Shown here piece after piece: positions 14,696 to 22,613 of a DNA stretch of 57,181 nucleotides. The notes under the pieces were generated by a model. That model ran no database searches, was not told the DNA's origin, and saw only the letters and a list, made by a program, of their open reading frames with translations. Source of the DNA: a virus. The position numbers and the translations under genes were made by a program. The DNA lies in the IMG/VR virus record IMGVR_UViG_3300015360_000051, positions 1-57,181 of that record; one strand, given 5' to 3'. Each line of letters begins with the position of its first letter. Position 1 is the first letter of the stretch.

Positions 14696-17188
14696 TTGAA
14701 AATTACAGCTATTACTAATAGTACAACGGAGGGAGACCTCCCTCCTACCTTCCCGGGCTGGTTCGAGGAACGTTATGGGAGGCACTACTCCCAAATCTCG
14801 GTAGACGTTGCCCTCAAGCTAAAATCGGCAGTCAAAGACGTTTCTCGCGCCTTGAGGAAAAAATGTCACAAGTGCGGGGCCCTGCATTTGACTAGGGAGC
14901 CTATTACTGAATGTCCAGACTGCGGGGGGAGGACTGCCGGTTTTGTCCCTCCAGATATTGAGCAATTGGCGAAAGCCTTTTTGACGCCCCCTCAAGGTGT
15001 CGACGACCACAGGTTTGCAATCGGATATGCGGCCGATGATGGTTGGATAATGGGAGCCGCCGAGCCCGGACACAGCGGCACTGATGAGAATTTGATAAAA
15101 TACATCGAACGCTACCCAGACGACTGGGGAATAGTGCAAGGATGTTTGGGTTTGCCCCGGCAAAAGTCCCGCCACGCTTGCGCGTACGTCATCGCAAATC
15201 GCCCTATCTCGGAATTCATTCCATTGACCACGGTGACCGGGGTGAGCGTCACGGCCTTCACGGCCGAGGCGGTGGAGGCGGTAGGAGGGCTCAAAATGGA
15301 TTTTTTGGTGATTTACGCTCTCCGAGATATCCAGGATTGTATCAAAAAGGTCCAAGAGACTTTTGGGTGTCTTCAGACTCAAGCTGCTATCATTAATGGT
15401 CGGAGAGTGCCCGCTCACAGAATGGTGCCCGACCCCAAACAGCCAGATATATTGTTCGATATTTGGGATTTACCAGAAGACTCTGAGGTATTTGCTGATA
15501 TCTCTAGCGGCAAGACTGAATCGGTATTCCAATTCAGTACCCAGGCCGCGAAAAAATGGCTAAAGCATTTTAATTTCAAAAAACCAGACGGTACGACAGC
15601 CATTAACTCTATCCGAGATATGGCTGCATTCACAGCCTTGGACCGACCCGGACCTCTAGACGTTATGGTGACCGACCCGGACACTGGGCTGCAACACAAC
15701 GCCCTGGTGGAGTACGCCAGGAGGGCTAGAGGAGCGGCGGGTAGTCCGGACATTCTCCCGATACTGGATACTCTCATCCCTGAGACCTATTCCGTCCTGA
15801 CCTTCCAGGAGCAGCTACAGCTAATCTACCAAAAAATGACAGGGTGTACGGGGTCTGAGGCCGAGGAGTTCAGGACAAATGCGGCAAAAAAAAGAAAAGA
15901 AAAGGTAGATGCAGCATATCTCTTTTTCATCGAAAAAGCATCTCTACAAATTGGGGCAGAAGACGCTGAAAAACTCTGGGAGTTTCTCAGGACGTGGGCC
16001 CAATACGGTTTCAACCTGTCACACGCAGTCTCGTATTCCTTCATCGCCTATGCTTGCGCCTTTTTGAAGCACCACTACCACCTACAATGGTGGTGGGCGG
16101 TGTTGAAAAATGCCAAGAGAAACGATGTAAATGACAAATTCTGGAGTCATTGCTCTGATATTATCCTACTGCCGGACCTGAAGGTGTCGGAACTAGACTG
16201 GACTATCCACGCAGGGGGGTATCTCCAAGCTCCTATCAGCCTCCTGCACGGGATTGGGGAAAAAGCCCATCAACAGATATGTAAATATTCTCCCTATGTC
16301 GATGTTCAGGATTTTGCGAATAAAATTGCCGATTTCAGAGACTTAGGAGAGATGGTAGTAAAAATCAAGGACGGGAAAGAGTCCTTGGCTTATGTCCTCA
16401 AGCGAAACGCCATCCAGCGTACTCAGGTTTACAATATGCTGGTATCTGGGGTTATGGATGGGTTGTACCCGCCTGGTCTGTCAGTGACCGAGAAGCTGGA
16501 AAAATTCGATGAAGCCATGGTCCTAGCTACGTCTCAAAAATTGGAGATGCACCGAACTCCAGAAAAAAAGAAAACGTGGAAGGCGGCCGTAGCAGCCGCA
16601 AAAAAGGCAAGCAAAACTTACTACGCCACTCTGGACGCTGTCGGTAGGTATCAGGCACGTAAGGGGATTCTACCGGCCTACGGCGAAGACCTGAGGGTCG
16701 TTTTTCGCCCCGTCGTGAATGATTACCCAACCCTGTCTTTGGTCGATACCGATAGCGTTAAAATGCGCTATCGGTGGAAGGCCTGGAATTCTGAAAAAAA
16801 ACAAAACGAACAAAAGGAGTGCCCGATAGTTGACATCGACCTCCTCTCTAGGCTAGAGTTGTCTAGGTCGGTCCCATCTGGCGGCTACCTTTGCGCTGTG
16901 CTAGGATACGTGGAAGAGAAAAAAATCTTCACATACCACAAAACCAAAGAGGCGCTTAAAATTTTGGTAGATATTGGTGGGACAAAGAAAGAGTTCGTAA
17001 TGTGGCCAAACTACAATACGGGGTTAGTCTCCGACGATGCAAAAAAAGACATCCAGCCTGGGGCAATATGCGCCTTTCAGTTGCATCGGCGGGATTTAGA
17101 TACTGATTTCTCCCTAAAAAAATATTCAGTACTCAGAGTTGCACTGTCTCATTCGGAAAAGGTAGAAAAAACAGATGAAGAAGAATAA
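14696..17188 (+). CDS. dnaE: DNA polymerase III alpha-type polymerase, C-terminal part
   Basis: 830 residues in the same frame as the preceding ORF, beginning with TTG directly after its TAG. GGGAG at 14682-14686 could serve as a ribosome binding site, so separate initiation is possible. It resumes the alpha-subunit alignment at GWFEERYG and SAVKDVSRAL, and has a zinc-ribbon-like insert (C57, C60, C73, C76). The third palm Asp is D202 (KMDFL). Then come the fingers (FNLSHAVSYSFIAYACAFLK) and a helix-hairpin-helix (GIGEKAHQQI). The C-terminus is probably OB-like. No exonuclease domain is seen. Confidence 0.85.
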   Translation: MKITAITNSTTEGDLPPTFPGWFEERYGRHYSQISVDVALKLKSAVKDVSRALRKKCHKCGALHLTREPITECPDCGGRTAGFVPPDIEQLAKAFLTPPQGVDDHRFAIGYAADDGWIMGAAEPGHSGTDENLIKYIERYPDDWGIVQGCLGLPRQKSRHACAYVIANRPISEFIPLTTVTGVSVTAFTAEAVEAVGGLKMDFLVIYALRDIQDCIKKVQETFGCLQTQAAIINGRRVPAHRMVPDPKQPDILFDIWDLPEDSEVFADISSGKTESVFQFSTQAAKKWLKHFNFKKPDGTTAINSIRDMAAFTALDRPGPLDVMVTDPDTGLQHNALVEYARRARGAAGSPDILPILDTLIPETYSVLTFQEQLQLIYQKMTGCTGSEAEEFRTNAAKKRKEKVDAAYLFFIEKASLQIGAEDAEKLWEFLRTWAQYGFNLSHAVSYSFIAYACAFLKHHYHLQWWWAVLKNAKRNDVNDKFWSHCSDIILLPDLKVSELDWTIHAGGYLQAPISLLHGIGEKAHQQICKYSPYVDVQDFANKIADFRDLGEMVVKIKDGKESLAYVLKRNAIQRTQVYNMLVSGVMDGLYPPGLSVTEKLEKFDEAMVLATSQKLEMHRTPEKKKTWKAAVAAAKKASKTYYATLDAVGRYQARKGILPAYGEDLRVVFRPVVNDYPTLSLVDTDSVKMRYRWKAWNSEKKQNEQKECPIVDIDLLSRLELSRSVPSGGYLCAVLGYVEEKKIFTYHKTKEALKILVDIGGTKKEFVMWPNYNTGLVSDDAKKDIQPGAICAFQLHRRDLDTDFSLKKYSVLRVALSHSEKVEKTDEEE

Positions 17189-17965
17189 ATGAAAATACAC
17201 GAACTGATTCAAGAGCGCGAGAGAGTAAAAACCCTCTCAGAAGTCGTAGAAGAAAGCGTCCCGTACAAGCTACGAGCTGGTGCAGGTGTTCAAATCGCGG
17301 CGGCAACCCAAAGACTTCAGGAGATTGACGACCAGATTCTAGCGCGTACAGTGCCGGAACGTCTTATCGCCGTTTTTGCCAATTTTCCCAAAACAGAAAC
17401 CCCGTCAACAGCCCTGGAGGATTTGTATGGGTTTGTGACCACTAATTCGATTACTATTTTCCCGAAAACGATGTTCGTCCAGTTTGCGCGGGAACTGGAA
17501 TACTCGTTCGCACAGCCCATCTCGGACATAGTAGAGAAGGACGTGCACGCTAGACCCAAGTTCTCGACGGTACAGTACTCCCTCCTGAAGAATCATCTCC
17601 AAGCGGCCTGCCTTTTTTACAACGTTCCTGAATTCGATTTCGAGTTCCAGGAACGCGAATGCTTGTCCTTTGACGCATTGGCCAATATCGTCACCGACAC
17701 CATCCTGAGCACGGATGGCGGACGAATACTCTTGACTGCGAGAGTAAAAACAGATATTCTAGCTCAGGTGGTGACGAAGTCGTTGTTGGATAGGCGAGTC
17801 CCCGTATTTGTTTTCGGAGACGACAGACAACTAATTCGAGACACCATCAAACCGCTGTTCAATAAAACTATAGACCATACATTTAATCCAGAATTTGCAG
17901 CAACCAAAGACAATATCACAAAAATCCTCAAAGAAGCGAAAGAAACAAACCATGACCACGAATGA
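17189..17965 (+). CDS. Hypothetical protein in the replication operon
   Basis: 258 residues, ATG immediately after the polymerase stop. The N-terminus (MKIHELIQERERVKTLSEVVEES) is helical and charged; the rest looks mixed alpha/beta, with a stretch RVPVFVFGDDRQLIRDTIKP that might be a phosphate- or nucleotide-handling strand-loop. No family is recognised. Its 3' end overlaps the start of the SSB-like gene, and the setting between polymerase and SSB suggests a replication role by association only. Confidence 0.6.
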   Translation: MKIHELIQERERVKTLSEVVEESVPYKLRAGAGVQIAAATQRLQEIDDQILARTVPERLIAVFANFPKTETPSTALEDLYGFVTTNSITIFPKTMFVQFARELEYSFAQPISDIVEKDVHARPKFSTVQYSLLKNHLQAACLFYNVPEFDFEFQERECLSFDALANIVTDTILSTDGGRILLTARVKTDILAQVVTKSLLDRRVPVFVFGDDRQLIRDTIKPLFNKTIDHTFNPEFAATKDNITKILKEAKETNHDHE

Positions 17966-19028
17966 ACCGCAGATGCAAATGCCAGAAGGCTTTGAAGACC
18001 CGAATTATGGAGGGAGCAGTTACGAAAACTGGTCCCTAAAGGAAGATTCGACGGAGCTGTATCGCATCCTCCCGGCCATGAAGAGCCTGACGAAGGTGCG
18101 AGACTACTCACAATTTTGGTATACCCACTGGTGGAAGGGACGGTCCATCAAGGGTGACGACAAGTTGCGGTCATATCCCATCCTGTGCCACCAGGAGAGA
18201 GTTTTCAGCAATGGTTCGTCTACCATTACGAAAGAATGCCCACTCTGTCAAAAACGAGACAAGCACAAGGCCAAAGTCGCCGAGATTGAGGCCATCGGGC
18301 GCAGCAAGGGTGCCTCCAAGATTCAACTGAGCAAGGCCCTTGCGCCATATGTCCAATGGCTCAAAGACCACGGGCACGACGGGAAATACCGTGTCTATGC
18401 TATAAATAAGTCTGGACAGTTCGGTGTCCTACGTCTGACCCCTACCTGTATGCGGAAGCTGCGCGCCAAGGTTAAGGCGCTCATCGCAAACGGTCTGACC
18501 CCGATGGGAGTCCGGGGGGTCTGGTGGGAGTTCTCCAGGACGGGGACTGGATTCAACACTGAGGACGAGGTACACCCTCACCGCATTGAGCGGGACGACG
18601 GGTCATCGATTGTTGATTTCCACATTCTCGACAAGGCTACGGCGGTGACAGCTCTGTCATCTCTACCGGATTTCTCGGAAGAGATTGAAAAAATTCGGTA
18701 CTCGGCAGAAACGATGCAGGCCATCGCATCCAGTAACGATGACCCGGACGAGGTCACGAAGTTGCTGGGGCTGAATGTTGAGGCTCCTAGGGAGGAGGAC
18801 CTGTTCGACGGCGTCCCGGAAGACGCTGCCGCTGCCGCTGCTGCAAATCCACCAAGCGATGACCCGTTTGGAGATATTGCTCCTGTCGCTGCTCCCAAGC
18901 CTGTAGTCGTCGCCGCTGCTGCTCCCAAGCCTGTAGCTGCTACTCCTGCTCCCAAGCCTGTAGTCGCCCCTGCCGAACCTGCGGCGTTGTCTGATGAAGA
19001 TTTTGCGGCCGAGTTCGCAAATCTGTAA
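17952..19028 (+). CDS. Single-stranded DNA-binding protein, gp32-like
   Basis: 358 residues. Start taken at ATG 17952 (MTTNEPQMQMPEGF) rather than 19 codons upstream inside the previous gene. The central domain has a zinc-finger-like set (C79, then CPLC at 96-99) embedded in aromatic, basic sequence as in T4 gp32-type proteins. A flexible linker of Ala/Pro/Lys with repeated APKPV units follows. The acidic tail LSDEDFAAEFANL resembles the protein-interaction tails of SSBs. A strong terminator follows directly, consistent with high expression and an operon end. Confidence 0.75.
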   Translation: MTTNEPQMQMPEGFEDPNYGGSSYENWSLKEDSTELYRILPAMKSLTKVRDYSQFWYTHWWKGRSIKGDDKLRSYPILCHQERVFSNGSSTITKECPLCQKRDKHKAKVAEIEAIGRSKGASKIQLSKALAPYVQWLKDHGHDGKYRVYAINKSGQFGVLRLTPTCMRKLRAKVKALIANGLTPMGVRGVWWEFSRTGTGFNTEDEVHPHRIERDDGSSIVDFHILDKATAVTALSSLPDFSEEIEKIRYSAETMQAIASSNDDPDEVTKLLGLNVEAPREEDLFDGVPEDAAAAAAANPPSDDPFGDIAPVAAPKPVVVAAAAPKPVAATPAPKPVVAPAEPAALSDEDFAAEFANL

Positions 19029-19042
19029 TTAATCTCTTATCC

Positions 19043-19101
19043 GCTCGTATTTTGCCTGTAGTTTTTTGTTCATGGGCTACAGGCAAAATACGAGCCTTTT
19101 T
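19043..19101 (+). terminator. Rho-independent terminator after the SSB-like gene
   Basis: Perfect 19-bp inverted repeat gctcgtattttgcctgtag (19043-19061) and its complement (19077-19095), with a 15-base loop, followed by CTTTTT (19096-19101). It ends the polymerase-SSB transcription unit. Confidence 0.9.
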
Positions 19102-19113
19102 AAGGTGAGATAG

Positions 19114-19725
19114 ATGAAAGACGCACTTATCGACAGCCCTGAGGGAAAATACATTGTGCCATCCGGCGACGGTACTGGCAGTCCTTTAATCCTAGACATA
19201 CAGGAAATCGTTCGGGCTGAGTGCAGGCTGTCAGAGGTCGCGACCGCCAATGCGCACAACTCGGCAGAGTTATTGTCTGTCTATTCCGACAATTGGGGGA
19301 AACTCAACAGGACAGTGACCCTGCTCACCCACCAGCGGAATATGGCACAGCATTCCCTTGATGTTGGATATGCTGAGGCTATACTAGGAGCCGACACATC
19401 ACTGGTCAAGCGAGGAATTCGAGCCTCGAAAGAGACGAGGGAGGCGATTGCGGTTCTAGACCCTGAGGTCCGTAGCTGCACCGAGCGACTGAACGAAATT
19501 AAAACCGTCCTGTCCTATATAGTAGGCAAGGCAGAGTTGTTCATGAACGCCTACAACAGTGTCAAAAAGTTGATTTCCGGGTCCTCAGTCTGGCAACCCA
19601 ATCAACCACTACACTCTCCTAGACCTAATCCTAATCAACAGTTTGCGACTCGGGAGTCGTGGACGGCGGACGATGATGGCGTATTAGATATGCCAGCAGG
19701 ATTCGCAGACCCTCACAAAAGGTAA
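19114..19725 (+). CDS. Hypothetical helical protein before the recombinase
   Basis: 203 residues; ATG 19114 has AAGGTGAG about seven bases upstream. The middle is strongly helical (residues ~35-150) with heptad-like spacing, and the C-terminus is Pro/Asn-rich (SPRPNPNQQ). No motif is recognised. It sits directly upstream of the RecA-like gene, the place where T4-like phages can carry a recombination mediator, but nothing in the sequence proves that role. Confidence 0.6.
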   Translation: MKDALIDSPEGKYIVPSGDGTGSPLILDIQEIVRAECRLSEVATANAHNSAELLSVYSDNWGKLNRTVTLLTHQRNMAQHSLDVGYAEAILGADTSLVKRGIRASKETREAIAVLDPEVRSCTERLNEIKTVLSYIVGKAELFMNAYNSVKKLISGSSVWQPNQPLHSPRPNPNQQFATRESWTADDDGVLDMPAGFADPHKR

Positions 19726-19730
19726 AAAAC

Positions 19731-20876
19731 ATGGCTAACAAATGGACGGAACAACTAAAAAAGCTCGACGGAGCAATGAAAAAGCGGATAGATAGATTTG
19801 CGAATGTCATCCGCACACCTTCCCCATCCACCAATTTCATTTTTGGGAACACTCACGGAATGCCTCTAGGGTATTCGACTCTGTTATGGGGCCCTCCAGG
19901 TGGGGGAAAGTCGTTGTTGACCAATGCTACCATTGGACAACTCCATCGCGACGACCCAGAAGCGATTGCTGTAAAATTTGATACCGAGTTCAGAGACGAC
20001 GGTCAAATGTCTGAGGAGACCTTGCGGTCATTTGGGGTTGACCCCGACCGATATATCGTTTTTGAAGTCAACCGACCTGGAGAGGTATTCGACGTTTTTG
20101 CGGGCGAGATTTACGCCCTAATCCAAAAGGGCGCTCCAATTAAATTAGCGATAATCGACTCCATCAACGGCATTCAGGGCCGGAGAGAGGCCGAGCTAGA
20201 GTCGGTTGAACAGTATACTATCGGAGACCACGCCCAGACACTCCAGATAGGGCTTAAAAAGATTTTGCCAGTGCAGAGGCGTGGAAATCTGCATCTGATT
20301 CTAGCCTGTCAGCAGCGCGCTGAGATGGACAGCCTAGAACAAAAACGAGGTAACAAAACGAAGGCGGCGGCAAGTTTCGGTGTTCTACATCATTGTGAGT
20401 ATTTCGTTTACGTCGAACGGAACAAAAACAAGGCTGGCCGAGTCGATGAGCTAGGAAACTCGTTTGAGGATGCGTCACGAAAAGACGTGACTGACGCTGC
20501 CGATATCACCGGTCACAAAATAGCTGTCTGGATGCAAAAATCATCCGTCGGCCCGGCGGGGAGAAGTGCTGAATTCACCATCGACTACAAGGGAGGGATA
20601 ATAAATCAGCATGAGGAAATTTTCCGTCTTGGAACTAAATGGGGGATTATCGAGCGAGTCAACAATACAACCTACGCCCTGGCCGGTTCAAAATTTGTAG
20701 GAAAACCCGCATTGTTAGACGGGCTAAAGAAGTCTCCAGACCTGCAAAAACTGGTGATTAGAGAGCTTTTGAATGCTGAAAAAAGCGCTCGGATTCCGAC
20801 GGTCATCACCGACGAAATCCTAGAGTCTCCAGACGATGACTCTGACGAAGTCACAAAACTCCTGGCAGGGGGCTGA
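19731..20876 (+). CDS. RecA/UvsX-like recombinase
   Basis: 381 residues with Walker A GPPGGGKS (about residues 54-61), Walker B (LAIIDSINGI, about 141-150) and a conserved Gln in LILACQQR, as in RecA-fold strand-exchange ATPases. Expected to form filaments on ssDNA and promote recombination-dependent replication and repair. It is located just after the terminator in a new transcription unit. Its TGA overlaps the ATG of a small repeat gene (TGATG), implying coupled translation. Confidence 0.85.
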   Translation: MANKWTEQLKKLDGAMKKRIDRFANVIRTPSPSTNFIFGNTHGMPLGYSTLLWGPPGGGKSLLTNATIGQLHRDDPEAIAVKFDTEFRDDGQMSEETLRSFGVDPDRYIVFEVNRPGEVFDVFAGEIYALIQKGAPIKLAIIDSINGIQGRREAELESVEQYTIGDHAQTLQIGLKKILPVQRRGNLHLILACQQRAEMDSLEQKRGNKTKAAASFGVLHHCEYFVYVERNKNKAGRVDELGNSFEDASRKDVTDAADITGHKIAVWMQKSSVGPAGRSAEFTIDYKGGIINQHEEIFRLGTKWGIIERVNNTTYALAGSKFVGKPALLDGLKKSPDLQKLVIRELLNAEKSARIPTVITDEILESPDDDSDEVTKLLAGG

Positions 20877-21166
20877 TGATGGACGAAAATGCTGGTCCAT
20901 GGCTAGACGGGCGCAAGGTATGGAAAGTGAACGGTCAGCTCCACCGTGACGGCGACTTGCCAGCCGTTGAGCGACTAGATGGGCGCAAGGAGTGGTGGAT
21001 AGGCGGCCAGCGTCATCGTGACGGCGGCCTGCCTGCCGTTGAGTGGGCAGACGGGACACGAGCATGGTATAGAGCTGACGAATTGCTGATGATTTTAAGC
21101 GCTGACGAGGTTCAGACTTTGGTACTCTACCTACTCGCCAAAAATGAGCCTGTCAAGGCATCGTAA
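20876..21166 (+). CDS. Small MORN-2-like repeat protein inside the replication operon
   Basis: 96 residues, starting at ATG 20876 overlapping the recombinase stop. It has a partial first unit (GRKVWKVNGQL), two full repeats (HRDGDLPAVERLDG and HRDGGLPAVEWADG) and a non-repeat C-terminal helix (ELLMILSADEVQTLVLYLL). It overlaps the primase start at 21144. Its position between recombinase and primase, coupled at both ends, suggests either insertion by repeat recombination or a link to the replisome. Function is unknown. Confidence 0.75.
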   Translation: MMDENAGPWLDGRKVWKVNGQLHRDGDLPAVERLDGRKEWWIGGQRHRDGGLPAVEWADGTRAWYRADELLMILSADEVQTLVLYLLAKNEPVKAS

Positions 21167-22175
21167 GGTAGACGCCGCTCGACTAGCATCCTATTTGCAG
21201 TCTAGTGGGCTGTCGTACCGCACCGTAAATAAATCCTACATTTTCGACTGCCCCTCCTGTAAAAAAAAAGAAAAACTATATCTGTATCGGGACGGCAGTT
21301 CGTTTGTCTGTTGGGTCTGTAAGGAGTCTCGTGGGTTTGCCGGACGGCCCGAGAAGGCATTGGCGGCGATGACGGGGGTACCGTATTCTCTAATTGGGGA
21401 GGCTATCTGTGGAGGAGCGGTTACCCAGGAGGAGTATGAGGGGGAATTAACCTTAGAGATGGACGAGGAACAACTTGACAATCCCGACCAGTTCAGCATA
21501 GAATCAACACCAGACCTAGTATGGCCAATACATTGCCTACCGATAGATTCACCAGGAGCAAGGTCAGGAGCTGACTATCTGGCCGGGAGAGGGGTCCCGG
21601 TTGAGATTGCTAAGGAGTACGATATCCGGTATTCTCTCGACGATAAGACCGTAGATTTTCCAGTCTGGGTGGGGGATAGGTTAGTCGGTTGGCAGTCGCG
21701 TAAGTTGGTCGTGACTCCTCGATTAATTAAGGATTCGGATTTTGGCCACCTAAAAAAGAGGGGAATGAAGGTCATTAGCACCCCAGAAATTCCTAGAGAG
21801 CATGTTTTAATGTTTCAAAATCGAATTGTAGGGTCTGTAGCAGTATTGTGCGAAGGCCCTATTGACGCGCTCAAGGCTCATAATATTGGCGGAAACGTAG
21901 CCACCATGGGTAAAGAGGTCAGCGATGGACAAATTAACCATCTATATCGGAAGAATGTCAATAAGGTATATATAGCATTTGACCCAGATGCTGCAAATGG
22001 AGTAGATAAATTAATTGCGAGACTAAGGTCCGCAAAGATGGATACGTTTTTAGTTGACATTCCAGATGGTTTCGACGATATTGGGGACATGTCTATCACC
22101 GAGGCGACCGAAGTGATTAAGGCTGCACCGGAAGTGTATCCTTTTAGCCGTATGAATATTTTCTTGGATTTTTAG
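21144..22175 (+). CDS. DNA primase (zinc ribbon plus TOPRIM)
   Basis: 343 residues. The N-terminal zinc ribbon has CPSC (about residues 36-39) and CWVC (about 58-61), as in DnaG and T7 gp4 primases. The TOPRIM core shows VLCEGPIDALKA and a later acidic FDPDA. The product synthesises RNA primers for lagging-strand replication and should work with the helicase encoded just downstream. It begins inside the end of the preceding small repeat gene. The length is short for DnaG, consistent with a separate helicase. Confidence 0.85.
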   Translation: MSLSRHRKVDAARLASYLQSSGLSYRTVNKSYIFDCPSCKKKEKLYLYRDGSSFVCWVCKESRGFAGRPEKALAAMTGVPYSLIGEAICGGAVTQEEYEGELTLEMDEEQLDNPDQFSIESTPDLVWPIHCLPIDSPGARSGADYLAGRGVPVEIAKEYDIRYSLDDKTVDFPVWVGDRLVGWQSRKLVVTPRLIKDSDFGHLKKRGMKVISTPEIPREHVLMFQNRIVGSVAVLCEGPIDALKAHNIGGNVATMGKEVSDGQINHLYRKNVNKVYIAFDPDAANGVDKLIARLRSAKMDTFLVDIPDGFDDIGDMSITEATEVIKAAPEVYPFSRMNIFLDF

Positions 22176-22184
22176 CGCTTCCAC

Positions 22185-22613
22185 ATGAAAACATACAAAC
22201 TGACAGTCTCTCCAGATGGAGCGTCCCGCGTGTATTACGATGACGGATTTGAAAGCCCACACCGTGACAACGACTTGCCCACCGTCGAATGGTTCGACGG
22301 CTCTAAACAATGGTACAAAAACCGTGTCCTCCACCGCGAAGGTGGCTTGCCTGCCGTTGAGTGGGCGTGTGGACATAAAGAGTGGTTTATAAAAGGCAAA
22401 CTCCACCGTGATGGAGACCTGCCTGCAATTGAGAAGGCAGACGGGACCAAGCAGTGGTGGATAAAGGGGGACCTCCATCGCGATGGAGGCCTGCCTGCCG
22501 TCGAGAATGCGGACGGGACCAGAGAGTGGTGGACAAAAGGTGTCCGCCACGGTAAACTTCCTCCTACTGTTATAAACATTGGCAGCAAGAGATATAAATT
22601 GGTGGAGATTTAG
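22185..22613 (+). CDS. MORN-2-like repeat protein between primase and helicase
   Basis: 142 residues starting MKTYKLTVSPDGASRVYYDDG, the family leader. Four repeats and a truncated fifth (TKGVRHGKLPP) follow, then a variant cap (INIGSKRYKLVEI) that replaces the polyproline cap of the left array. TAG 22611-22613 overlaps the GTG start of the helicase. This is the second repeat gene wedged into the replication operon, so the family is not confined to accessory ends. Function is unknown. Confidence 0.78.
   Translation: MKTYKLTVSPDGASRVYYDDGFESPHRDNDLPTVEWFDGSKQWYKNRVLHREGGLPAVEWACGHKEWFIKGKLHRDGDLPAIEKADGTKQWWIKGDLHRDGGLPAVENADGTREWWTKGVRHGKLPPTVINIGSKRYKLVEI

Noticed and set aside
14500-14760. 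Split DnaE intein of the cyanobacterial type
   Set aside because: The first ORF has no Cys-led intein N-terminus and the second no HN plus Cys/Ser/Thr junction. The two parts are adjacent in the same frame rather than at distant loci.
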